Origin: Brotaphodocola catenula
Lineage (GTDB): Bacteria; Bacillota; Clostridia; Lachnospirales; Lachnospiraceae
Assembly (NCBI GenBank): GCA_020686985.1
Contig: JAJEPU010000004.1
Coordinates: 59,466-123,465, forward strand
Length of the DNA stretch: 64,000 bases
Direction: 5' to 3'
In this document: in pieces, positions 1 through 8,863 of the stretch
How the letters are laid out: every line of letters begins with the position of its first letter
Numbering within the stretch: the stretch's first letter is position 1
The notes under the pieces: generated by a model
What the model was told of the DNA's origin: nothing
Seen by the model: the letters and a program-made list of their open reading frames with translations, nothing else
The model's database searches: none
Position numbers and translations under genes: made by a program

Positions 1-63
1 CGATTTCAAATGCTCCAATTACATGAATAGAACGATGGATGAAATGAATGAGATTTTGCGTCT

Positions 64-124
64 AAAAAAGCTGGTGAAAAACAGTGAGGTGATCCCTCAG
101 GGATGGTTTTTCATCAGCTTTTTT
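64..124. terminator. Strong bidirectional intrinsic terminator
   Basis: The arms at 64-82 and 106-124 are complementary over 19 bases with one mismatch. The left arm starts with six A and the right arm ends with six T, so the hairpin carries a U-tail on both strands. A smaller TGAGG/CCTCA stem sits inside. It separates whatever lies upstream of the window on the plus strand from the convergent minus-strand gene at 174-635. The first 63 bases hold no recognisable gene. Confidence 0.9.
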
Positions 125-173
125 CATTTCACAGAATCTCAAATCACAGAATTTTACAGGAATGCCCTGAATT

Positions 174-635
174 TTACAGTCCCGGAAAAAGTGTCTCGGT
201 CGTGGAGACGGAGGCTTTTGCGAGTGCTCTCTCAACCGCGCGGATCAGTGCCTGGGAAGTGTATTTCGATTCCTGTGGGTAGGTCAGATTTTTGAGAGAC
301 TGGGTTGCGCAGATCTGTCCGCTCAAGTTCTTGGCAGATGGGGCGACGAGAGGATACATTGCGGACACAGAATCGCTTAATGGGACGAGAGTGACACCGG
401 TGATTTCGACTGCGTCCACGGTGACTTCGACGTTGACCTCCTGAGAACCGAGGTGAAGAGCACTCGAGTAGACACCGGGGTGGTAGACGGTTCCTTTGGC
501 GGAGGCTGGAGTATCTTTTTTGGGGCGGAACATAATCACAAGCAGAAGGATCAGAAAGATGCCAAAACCGATAAAAACAGCGGTATAAATAATTTCCTTC
601 ATGCGGAGAACGACGATTTTTGTTTTGGAACTCAT
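174..635 (-). CDS. Membrane-anchored FMN_bind-like protein
   Basis: This 153-residue protein has a short basic N-terminus, one transmembrane segment at about residues 12-35 (IIYTAVFIGFGIFLILLLVI), and an exported domain of about 110 residues. The exported part has the layout of an FMN_bind domain: an opening GVY-type turn, alternating beta strands (VNVEVTVDAVEITGVTLVPL), and a terminal segment (SKYTSQALIRAVERAL) at the position of the usual [ST]GAT-TS-A flavinylation motif. The Thr-containing GAT core is replaced by SKYTS, so covalent FMN attachment is doubtful. GGAGG lies 8 bases before the ATG. It is a single-gene unit ending at the terminator at 64-124. The fold assignment is inference from pattern. 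Confidence 0.6.
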   Translation of the reverse strand: MSSKTKIVVLRMKEIIYTAVFIGFGIFLILLLVIMFRPKKDTPASAKGTVYHPGVYSSALHLGSQEVNVEVTVDAVEITGVTLVPLSDSVSAMYPLVAPSAKNLSGQICATQSLKNLTYPQESKYTSQALIRAVERALAKASVSTTETLFPGL

Positions 636-688
636 GGGGGAGACCTCCGGGGATGTTTGATACAGTGTATTCTCCTGCCATTCGTTTT

Positions 689-716
689 ATGATATACTTG
701 AAGCTAGCAGTTTCAA
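689..716 (-). promoter_or_regulatory. Promoter of the FMN_bind-like gene
   Basis: On the minus strand TTGAAA (711-716), a 16 bp spacer and TATCAT (689-694) lie about 55 bases before the start codon at 635. The fit to a housekeeping-sigma promoter is moderate. Confidence 0.5.
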
Positions 717-770
717 TGACGGAAAAACAGAAATAGATAAAGAAGAGGAAGAAATGGAGAAGACAAGACT

Positions 771-3700
771 ATGGCGCTTCAGCTGATTTTAGGAGGCTCT
801 GGTTCCGGAAAGACGACGGCTCTCTATGAGATGGTGATTCAGGAGTCGATTCAGAATTCAAACGAGTCTTATTTTGTGATTGTGCCGGAGCAGTTTACGA
901 TGCAGGCACAGAAGGATATGGTGATGATGCATCCGGCTCACGGAACGATGAATATCGATGTGCTCAGCTTTCAGCGTCTGGCATACCGGGTATTTGAAGA
1001 GCTGGCAGTGGAGAATCTTCAGGTTCTCGACGATATGGGAAAATCGATGGTGCTTAGAAAGGTTACGGCACTCTGCCGGAAACAGCTTGTGCTTTTCAGC
1101 GGACACTTGAACCAGGCGGGATTTGTCGGACAGCTCAAATCGATGATCTCGGAGTTTTATCAGTATGGTCTGACACCGGAACTTTTGAGAGAGACGGCAC
1201 CGGAGGCGAAAAGTCCGCTTTTGCGCCAGAAACTCGAAGAATTTGCGGTCGTGTTTGAGAGCTTTCAGCAGTATATAGAGGGACATTATATCACGGCGGA
1301 GCAGGTGCTTGATGTGCTGTGCCGGATGATTCCGAAATCTCAGATCATCAAAAACAGCAAGATTGCACTCGACGGATACACCGGTTTTACACCGGTGCAG
1401 TATCGTCTGATTGAACTGCTTCTCGTCTATGCGAAGGATGTGACTGTGACCGTGACTGCGGACCCGAGCGAGGCGATTTACCGAAATATGGGAATGCAAA
1501 ATCTTTTCTATATGAGTCACCAGATGGTTGTGCGCCTGTCAGAACTTGCAGAAAAGAATCAGGTCAGGAAACTGCCGGATCGTCTGTTAAATCAGGAACC
1601 GTTGCCCCGTTTTAAGAAGAGCCCCGGAATTGGCTGGCTCGAGCGTCATCTGTTTCGCTATGGAGGCGGAAATTTTCAGGGGAAACGGGATCACAGTATC
1701 GAGCTCTATCAGGCATCGGGAGTGTCGGAGGAGATTGAGCGCGTGGTTCATCAGATTGGTCGGGCAGTCAAACAGGAAGGACTTCGCTATCGTGACATTG
1801 CGGTTGTCACCGGAGATTTAGAAGGGTATGGCAGAGAGATTCAGCACCAGTTCGCGTTAAATGAGATCCCATGTTTTCTCGATGACCGAAAAACAGTGCT
1901 CGATAATAGTCTCGTCGAGCTGATCCGCTCGGCACTTGAAGCGGTTCGGAGGGATTTTTCCTATGAGAGCGTATTTCGTTTTTTGAGAACGGGTCTTGTC
2001 GTCCGTGAGTCGGAGATGACAGACCGGATGGAAAACTATGTGCTGGCGCTTGGAATCCGTGGTGGACGGCGCTTTCGGGAAACCTGGGAGCGGACATACC
2101 GCGGAGCGAAAGAGTTAAATCTGGTGGAACTCAATGCGTTTAAGGAGAAGGCACTTGCCCCGCTGTTCCATTTGCAGAAAGCGTTTCACAGGGAAGATTT
2201 GAATGTGTCCGGGATGGTGCAGGGACTTTTCGAGCTGTTGACCGAGTGTCGCGCGGAGGAGAAGATGGAAGCGTACGCCCAGTATTTCCATGAGATCGGG
2301 GAATTCCGTCTGGAGAAGGAGTACACACAGGTCTATGGGCTTGTCAGAGAGCTTCTTGACCGCCTCTCTCAGCTTCTCGGGGAGGAGAAAGTCAGCCGTC
2401 AGGAATTTCAGGAAATCCTTGATGCCGGTTTTGCCGAGATCTCTGTTGGTGTGATTCCGGCGACAGTCGACCGTGTCGTGGTCGGTGATATTGTGAGAAC
2501 GCGACTCGCACATATTAAAGTGCTGTTCTTTATCGGAGTCAATGACGGGATTGTGCCGATGCACCGGGATAGCGGAAGCCTGCTCTCAGACCGGGAGCGT
2601 GAATTTTTCGGACAGTGCCATTTGGAGCTGGCACCGACGGCGAGGGAGGACAGTTTTCGCCAGCGCTTTTACCTTTATCGGCTGATGACAAAGCCCTCTG
2701 AGCGACTTGTCGTCTCATATTCCTGCGTGGGACCGGACGGAAAAAGCCGTCGCCCGTCCTATTTGATCGGAGAACTGAAAAATATGTTCCCGGGACTCTC
2801 GGTGATTCGCGAAGAGTGGGAAACTCGCAGGGAGAAGGAGAAGATTTACTCGCTTGAAGAGGCGAGAAAACAGCTGATTTTCGGAATCGGGGAGTTTCGC
2901 GATGATGTAGAACTGTGGCGCGAGAGTTCGGTGCAGAAAGAACAATCGGCGCAAAAAGAAAAAGAAAATGGGTCAACAGAAGCATCAAAAGGCGAAGTGA
3001 ATGTAGTTGCCGATCCGAAAAAACAGAAGGAAATGCAGGTGTGGAAAGAACACGCAGAATTCCTCGAGCTTTACCGGTGGTTTTTAAATTCCGGCGAGCA
3101 TCAAAGTGAGGCGGAGAAGCTGGCGGATGCCTCCTGCTACATCTATGAAAAGCAGGGAATCGGTCATGCAGTTGCGCAGGCACTCTACGGCACGATTCTG
3201 AGCGGAAGCGTGACGCGACTTGAGCAGTATGCGGCGTGCGCTTACGGACATTTCCTCAAATATGGACTCGAACTTGAGGAGAGGGCAAAATTTGAGCTTG
3301 CACCGGCGGATCTTGGAAATCTGTTTCACGACTCGATCGATCTGTGTTTTGAACGTGTGAAAGATCAGGGACTTGACTGGCAGACGATCACAGAGGAGCA
3401 GAGAAAAGATCTTGTGCACAGCTGTGTGGAGAGTGTTGCGTCAGACTACGGAAATCAGATTTTGGGAAGTTCGTCGCGAAATGCCTACCTTGCAAAGCGC
3501 GTGGAGCAGATCACGCAGAGAACGGTCTGGGCGCTCCAACAGCAGATTCAGAGAGGAGATTTCGTCCCGGCGGGATTTGAGGTGTCATTCTCCTCTGCCG
3601 ACAACTTAAATGCGATGAAGATCGCGCTCTCCGAAGAGGAGTCTTTGCATCTGCGCGGACGAATCGACCGCATGGATCTGTGTGAGGATGGAGATCAGGT

Positions 3701-4340
3701 CTATGTCAAGATCATCGATTACAAGTCGGGAAGCACCTCATTTGATCTGATGGCACTCTACTATGGACTCCAGCTTCAGCTTGTCGTCTATATGGACGCT
3801 GTGATGGAGATGACTGAGCGCCGTTATCCGGAAAAAAAGGTTGTTCCGGCAGGAATTCTCTACTACAACATTTCCGATCCGGTTGTCCAGAAGGAGGAGC
3901 ATGCGGATGCAGAGATGGTAGATGCGCAGATATTGAGACAGCTGAGGATGAATGGTCTGATCAACAGTGAGCTTGAGGCGATTCATCATCTCGACCGCAC
4001 GATTGAGAAGGAGTCCGACATCATTCCGGTCGTCTTAAAGAACGGGGAGGTGCAGGAGAGCAAGTCCTCGGTCGCAAATCGGGAGCGTTTTGACTCCCTT
4101 CGCACCTATGTGCATGAAAAAGTCCGCAAGATCGGTCAGGAGATTCTCGATGGAAGAATCAGTGTGGAACCGTACAAGAACGGTCAGCGATCGGCGTGTG
4201 ATTACTGTCCGTACCATGCAGTCTGTGGATTTGATAAGAAGTCTGCGGGATATGAGTTTAAGAAGTGGAAAAAGATGAAGTCGGAGGAAATCTGGGAGGA
4301 AATATGTCAGACAGATCAGAGAGAGAAGAAAAAGAAATAG
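771..4340 (+). CDS. addB: ATP-dependent helicase/nuclease subunit B (AddB)
   Basis: This is the AddB subunit of the AddAB helicase-nuclease, which processes double-strand breaks for RecA-dependent recombination and degrades linear DNA. It has 1189 residues, normal for the family. The N-terminus carries a Walker A motif, GGSGSGKT (residues 8-15). The C-terminal nuclease domain has the metal-binding segment VKIIDYKSG. It also has the Fe-S staple known from the family: one upstream Cys (YAACAYGHFL) and a terminal CDYCPYHAVC cluster. A charged low-complexity linker lies near 2930-3010. A purine-rich leader precedes the ATG. The gene runs 37 bp into addA, so the two are translationally coupled. 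Confidence 0.96.
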   Translation: MALQLILGGSGSGKTTALYEMVIQESIQNSNESYFVIVPEQFTMQAQKDMVMMHPAHGTMNIDVLSFQRLAYRVFEELAVENLQVLDDMGKSMVLRKVTALCRKQLVLFSGHLNQAGFVGQLKSMISEFYQYGLTPELLRETAPEAKSPLLRQKLEEFAVVFESFQQYIEGHYITAEQVLDVLCRMIPKSQIIKNSKIALDGYTGFTPVQYRLIELLLVYAKDVTVTVTADPSEAIYRNMGMQNLFYMSHQMVVRLSELAEKNQVRKLPDRLLNQEPLPRFKKSPGIGWLERHLFRYGGGNFQGKRDHSIELYQASGVSEEIERVVHQIGRAVKQEGLRYRDIAVVTGDLEGYGREIQHQFALNEIPCFLDDRKTVLDNSLVELIRSALEAVRRDFSYESVFRFLRTGLVVRESEMTDRMENYVLALGIRGGRRFRETWERTYRGAKELNLVELNAFKEKALAPLFHLQKAFHREDLNVSGMVQGLFELLTECRAEEKMEAYAQYFHEIGEFRLEKEYTQVYGLVRELLDRLSQLLGEEKVSRQEFQEILDAGFAEISVGVIPATVDRVVVGDIVRTRLAHIKVLFFIGVNDGIVPMHRDSGSLLSDREREFFGQCHLELAPTAREDSFRQRFYLYRLMTKPSERLVVSYSCVGPDGKSRRPSYLIGELKNMFPGLSVIREEWETRREKEKIYSLEEARKQLIFGIGEFRDDVELWRESSVQKEQSAQKEKENGSTEASKGEVNVVADPKKQKEMQVWKEHAEFLELYRWFLNSGEHQSEAEKLADASCYIYEKQGIGHAVAQALYGTILSGSVTRLEQYAACAYGHFLKYGLELEERAKFELAPADLGNLFHDSIDLCFERVKDQGLDWQTITEEQRKDLVHSCVESVASDYGNQILGSSSRNAYLAKRVEQITQRTVWALQQQIQRGDFVPAGFEVSFSSADNLNAMKIALSEEESLHLRGRIDRMDLCEDGDQVYVKIIDYKSGSTSFDLMALYYGLQLQLVVYMDAVMEMTERRYPEKKVVPAGILYYNISDPVVQKEEHADAEMVDAQILRQLRMNGLINSELEAIHHLDRTIEKESDIIPVVLKNGEVQESKSSVANRERFDSLRTYVHEKVRKIGQEILDGRISVEPYKNGQRSACDYCPYHAVCGFDKKSAGYEFKKWKKMKSEEIWEEICQTDQREKKKK

Positions 4341-7300
4341 AGAGCGCGAGAGAGTGTGCGCGCCCGGAAGGGGCGAAAACGGCGATTAAGTGGACGAGAC
4401 AGCAGAAGCAGGTGATTGAAAGCCGGGGAAAAAATCTGCTCGTGAGTGCGGCAGCGGGAAGCGGAAAGACCGCCGTCCTCGTCGAGAGAATCATCGAGCT
4501 TGTGACGGAGGGGGAGGAACCGCTCGATATTGACCGTCTTCTTGTGATGACGTTCACGAAATCGGCGGCGGCGGAGATGAGAGAGAGAATCGGCACGGCG
4601 ATTGAGAAGAGGCTTGCCGAACATCCTGATGACGCTCACCTCCAGATGCAGTCTGCTCTGATCCATCACGCGCAGATCACGACGATCGACAGTTTCTGTC
4701 TGAGCGTGATTCGGGAGCATTTCAACCTTCTTGACCTTGATCCGGCATTCCGAATCGGAGATGAGGGAGAGATTCTCCTGCTTCGCCAGGATGTGATGGC
4801 AGAACTGATTGAGAATCGGTATGCGAATGGCGGGGAGGCATTTGAGCGTTTTGTCGGGATGTATGCACAGGGAAAGAGCGATGCGGGGATTGAGGATTAT
4901 ATCACGCAGGTGCATGCGTTTTCTCAGAGTAATCCCGATCCGAAGCGATGGCTTGATGAATGTCGGGCAGAGCTTAATCAGAATCCGAAGGATCTTGATT
5001 TGGAGTCAGAGAACCTCGATCAGGAACTCAAGAAGGCGGGAAACTATCCGAGATGGCTGGAATTTTTGCTTGTGGATATCAGACAGCAGGCGCAGGAACT
5101 TGCACTTCAGATGACGGATGCGCTTCAGATCTGCCGTTATGATGATTTTTTAGATGCCTACTCACCGATGTTTCAGTCGGATATTTTTCAGCTCAAAAAA
5201 ATCGCTTCGGCGCAGAATTTTGAGAAACTCTATGAGGTGCTCAATGAAGTCGGCTGGGATCGCCTTGCAACCGTGAGGAGCAAGGACGTTGATCCGGACT
5301 TGAAAGCCTATGTGACCGGATGCCGGGATCGGGTCAAAAAGGCGGTCACAAAAATGAAAGAGCTCTGTTGCTTTTCGATGCCGTCGGAGATGTGGAGCGA
5401 TATGGAGGAAACGCGGGACGGGATTTTGATGCTTCTCGACCTTGCGGAAGAGTTTGAGGAGCGGTTTCAGGCAAAGAAGCGGGAGCGCGCACTTGTGGAC
5501 TTCAATGATCTCGAACATCAGGCATTAAAGGTGTTGATCCGGTTTGAGGACGATGGAAGCATGAGTTTTACGGATTCCGCAGATGAGCTGAGCGAGCAGT
5601 TTGAGGCGGTTCTTGTCGATGAGTATCAGGACAGCAATCTCGTGCAGGAAGCGCTGTTAAAAGCGGTGTCGGGGGAGCGTTTCGGTCGCCACAATGTCTT
5701 TATGGTTGGAGACGTCAAGCAGAGTATTTACCGCTTTCGCCTTGCGCGACCGGAATTGTTTCTCGAGAAATATGATTCCTATGAGCCGTATGAGAGCGGG
5801 GAGGGAAGCGATAAAAAAATCGAGCTTCACCAGAATTTCCGAAGCAGAAAGGAAGTCCTCGATGCGGTCAACGATGTGTTTTATCGCATTATGACGAGAA
5901 ATCTTGGAAATATCCGCTACACCGAGGAGAGTGCACTTCATCCGGGCGCTGAGTTTGCTCCGCTTCCCAATACATTTCCGAATACACTTCCAGATAGGCT
6001 TTCCAATGCGCTCCCAAATATGTCGGCAGATGCAGATGAGGAAATGAAGTTAGATCCGATTTTCCAGATGAGAAATCCGCTGATTCCGGAACTCATGCTT
6101 GCGGATACCGGGGATGCCTCTATTGCCCAGATGGATGAGGATGTCGCCGATTACACAGCGCGTGAAATCGAGGCAAGGATGATTGTTCGGAAGATCCGGG
6201 AGATGACTGATCCGGAGACCGGTGTGATGGTCTGGGACAAGGAGACAAAGGCATACCGGAGAGCGTCGCGTCGTGACATTGTGATTCTTCTGCGAAGCAC
6301 GGCGGGGTGGAGTGAGGTCTTTACTTCAGTGCTGATGAACGAGGGAATTCCGGCTTATGCGGAGTCGCGCACGGGATATTTCAACACGCTCGAGGTGGAG
6401 ACCGTTTTGAGTCTGCTCTCCGTGATTGATAATCCGATGCAGGACATTCCGCTTGCCTGCGTGCTTCGTTCTCCAATGTGCGGGATGAGTGACTCAGAGC
6501 TTGCACAGATGATGGCGGGCTATCAGGGAACTGCAAAGAAAGGGCAGGATCGCGGAATTTATGCATCCCTGCGTTTCTGGCTGAATAAGGCAGAACTCAT
6601 GCAAAACATGCAAAAATCAGAACAGGGACAATTGCAGGGGCAAATGCAGAGACAGTTACAGGAACAAACGCAGGGGCAGTTACGAGGGCGGTTACAGAGA
6701 CAGCGGGTGGATGGACTTCCAGCCTGGGTTTCAAAACTTGAGGAATTTGCACGCCTTCTTGAAGAACTCCGTCTTAAGAGCATTTATATGCCGATTCACC
6801 AGCTGATCTATGAGATCTATGAGAAGACCGGATATGAGAGATATGTGTCCGCAATGCCGGCGGGAGCGACGCGCAGGGCAAATCTCGAGATGCTTGTGGA
6901 GAAAGCCTCCTCCTACGAGAAGACAAGTTATAAGGGACTGTTTCATTTTGTGCGCTATGTCGAAAACCTGAAAAAGTATAACACCGATTTCGGGGAAGCC
7001 TCGACGATCGGTGAGGAGGATGATACCGTTCGGATCATGAGTATCCACAAGAGTAAGGGTCTGGAATTTCCGATTGTGATTCTTGCGGGGATGGGAAAGA
7101 AGTTCAACCGTCAGGATCTGTACGGAAAGATTCTGATCGATTCGGAACTCGGAATTGCGACGGACTATGTCGATCCGGAACAACGCTTGAAAAATACAAC
7201 TTTAAAGAAAAATGTTTTGAAGCGAAAGATGGAGCTTGACAGTCTCGGTGAGGAGCTTCGCATTCTCTATGTGGCGATGACGCGCGCAAAGGAGTATCTG

Positions 7301-8392
7301 ATCATGACGGGAACAGACCGGTCGCTGGAAAAGACGAGGATGAAATATCAGAGAGTTCCGCTTGTCGACGGTCAGATTCCGTACACGATTCTTGCGTCGG
7401 CAAACTCATATCTGGACTGGATTTTGATGGCGTGCGGAGGAGAGTCAAATGAGGAGGTCCGGATTCGGATTTCACAGACCAGCATTCCGAGTCTTGTCGG
7501 AGAGGAGCTGAATCGCCAGGTTACGACGAAAAAACAGAGAACGTTTCTTGCAGAACTGGATAAAGATCGTGTCTACGATCCAGAGCGCGGTCAGATGCTT
7601 CAGGAAACGCTCGGAAAGGTCTATCCGTATGAGGCGGATGTGACACTCCACACAAAGATGTCTGTCTCTGAACTGAAAAAACAGGGACAGCTCACCGATG
7701 AGGAGGAGAGCGTGTGCATCGACAGGATTCTTGGGATGAACTGGGAAGCGTGGGAGAGACAGGACGAAGAGGATGAGGAGAGCGATCAGAGTGAGAAGAA
7801 GGAGGAGAACGGACAGAAAGATCAGAAAGAGGGAGATCATCCGGACGGTCTGAGCGCAGAAAACAGGCTCCTTGCGATGAAGCGCGGGGCGGAGCGCGGA
7901 ACTGCGTATCACCGTTTCTTTCAACTGCTTGATTTTTCAAAAGTGACATGCAGAAAAGATATTGAGATTCAGAGAAGGAATCTTATGGCGGAGGGACGCT
8001 TGAGTGAGTCGGCAAACCACTATATCCGCAATATGTCCATCTGGAGATTTCTCCAGTCGGATCTTGGAAAACGGATGAGCCTCGCACAGAGCGAGGGGCG
8101 ACTTCATAAGGAACAGCAGTTTGTAGTCGGAATTCCGGCCCGAAATATGGGAGCAGGGGATTCGGATGAACTCGTGATTGTGGAAGGAATCATGGATGCG
8201 TGGTTTGAGGAGAATGGAGAGCTTGTGCTGATGGATTACAAGACAGATCGTGTGGACGATGAGGGGGCTCTTCGCGAGCATTACAGCAGACAGCTCGACT
8301 ACTATGCGCGCGCCTTGACACAGATGACCGGAAAGAAGATCAAGGAAAAATGGATTTACTCGCTTGCGCTTGAGCGGGAGATTCCGATGTAG
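4304..8392 (+). CDS. addA: ATP-dependent helicase/nuclease subunit A (AddA)
   Basis: This is the UvrD-type helicase plus RecB-like nuclease subunit of AddAB, 1362 residues. It shows Walker A (SAAAGSGKTAVLVERI, about residues 48-63), Walker B (VLVDEYQDSN), the helicase motif GDVKQSIYRFR, SIHKSKGLEFPIVIL and a TRAKEYL segment. The C-terminal nuclease has GIMDAWFEENGELVLMDYKTD. I chose ATG 4304 because GGGAGGAAAT sits directly before it. The GTG at 4265 would add 13 residues that overlap the Shine-Dalgarno region. Two lineage-specific insertions stand out: a proline/asparagine-rich stretch near 5960-6045 and a Gln/Arg-rich repeat near 6598-6711. Confidence 0.96.
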   Translation: MSDRSEREEKEIESARECARPEGAKTAIKWTRQQKQVIESRGKNLLVSAAAGSGKTAVLVERIIELVTEGEEPLDIDRLLVMTFTKSAAAEMRERIGTAIEKRLAEHPDDAHLQMQSALIHHAQITTIDSFCLSVIREHFNLLDLDPAFRIGDEGEILLLRQDVMAELIENRYANGGEAFERFVGMYAQGKSDAGIEDYITQVHAFSQSNPDPKRWLDECRAELNQNPKDLDLESENLDQELKKAGNYPRWLEFLLVDIRQQAQELALQMTDALQICRYDDFLDAYSPMFQSDIFQLKKIASAQNFEKLYEVLNEVGWDRLATVRSKDVDPDLKAYVTGCRDRVKKAVTKMKELCCFSMPSEMWSDMEETRDGILMLLDLAEEFEERFQAKKRERALVDFNDLEHQALKVLIRFEDDGSMSFTDSADELSEQFEAVLVDEYQDSNLVQEALLKAVSGERFGRHNVFMVGDVKQSIYRFRLARPELFLEKYDSYEPYESGEGSDKKIELHQNFRSRKEVLDAVNDVFYRIMTRNLGNIRYTEESALHPGAEFAPLPNTFPNTLPDRLSNALPNMSADADEEMKLDPIFQMRNPLIPELMLADTGDASIAQMDEDVADYTAREIEARMIVRKIREMTDPETGVMVWDKETKAYRRASRRDIVILLRSTAGWSEVFTSVLMNEGIPAYAESRTGYFNTLEVETVLSLLSVIDNPMQDIPLACVLRSPMCGMSDSELAQMMAGYQGTAKKGQDRGIYASLRFWLNKAELMQNMQKSEQGQLQGQMQRQLQEQTQGQLRGRLQRQRVDGLPAWVSKLEEFARLLEELRLKSIYMPIHQLIYEIYEKTGYERYVSAMPAGATRRANLEMLVEKASSYEKTSYKGLFHFVRYVENLKKYNTDFGEASTIGEEDDTVRIMSIHKSKGLEFPIVILAGMGKKFNRQDLYGKILIDSELGIATDYVDPEQRLKNTTLKKNVLKRKMELDSLGEELRILYVAMTRAKEYLIMTGTDRSLEKTRMKYQRVPLVDGQIPYTILASANSYLDWILMACGGESNEEVRIRISQTSIPSLVGEELNRQVTTKKQRTFLAELDKDRVYDPERGQMLQETLGKVYPYEADVTLHTKMSVSELKKQGQLTDEEESVCIDRILGMNWEAWERQDEEDEESDQSEKKEENGQKDQKEGDHPDGLSAENRLLAMKRGAERGTAYHRFFQLLDFSKVTCRKDIEIQRRNLMAEGRLSESANHYIRNMSIWRFLQSDLGKRMSLAQSEGRLHKEQQFVVGIPARNMGAGDSDELVIVEGIMDAWFEENGELVLMDYKTDRVDDEGALREHYSRQLDYYARALTQMTGKKIKEKWIYSLALEREIPM

Positions 8393-8524
8393 CTTCATCC
8401 AGTATGAGCAGTGTAAAGTGGAAAATTTTTTCCATGACCCTTTGCACAACGCATGAACAGTAATGAAGGACAGAGAATTTGCGAGCGTCGACTTGAAAAT
8501 AAGGTTTCGGAGAGGAGAAGAAGC

Positions 8525-8731
8525 ATGACGGAGAAAAAGAAGGAAAAAGGAAGCCCGGCGGGAAGCTGTGAGAGCTGTATGAATTACGAGTACGACGAGG
8601 AATACGAGTGTTATACCTGCGAGGTTGATCTTGATGAGGATGAGATGATTTTATTCTTGCAGGATAACTTCAAGGGATGCCCGTATTACCGCCGGGGAGA
8701 TGAGTATGCGATTGTCAGAAAGCAGATGTAG
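8525..8731 (+). CDS. Small Cys-rich acidic protein (DUF6472-like)
   Basis: This 68-residue protein has the pattern CESCMNYEYDEEYECYTCEV, then an acidic LDEDEM segment, then CPYYRRGDEY and a terminal VRKQM. The spaced Cys pairs suggest a small zinc- or iron-binding fold. I recall this arrangement from a Lachnospiraceae family of unknown function (DUF6472), but cannot confirm that here. I chose ATG 8525 because GAGAGGAGAAG lies just upstream; the open frame extends back to 8453 without a good ribosome site. It follows addA by 132 bp and may be cotranscribed with it. Function unknown. Confidence 0.75.
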   Translation: MTEKKKEKGSPAGSCESCMNYEYDEEYECYTCEVDLDEDEMILFLQDNFKGCPYYRRGDEYAIVRKQM

Positions 8732-8863
8732 ATATTTTTTCAAAAACATCTTATGGAAAATCAGATGAGAAAATGATAGAATATAACACGCTCTGAGATA
8801 CAGGTACTTAAGATACCGGTAATCAGGTAATGGATTCAAAGTAAAATGGGAGGAAAAGAGAAG

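Noticed and set aside
23..295. 90-codon open frame on the plus strand
   Set aside because: It runs through the terminator at 64-124 and overlaps the minus-strand FMN_bind-like gene; no ribosome site or recognisable sequence.
771..8392. AddAB as part of a defence island
   Set aside because: AddAB is a core recombination enzyme, and no restriction, CRISPR or other defence gene lies next to it.
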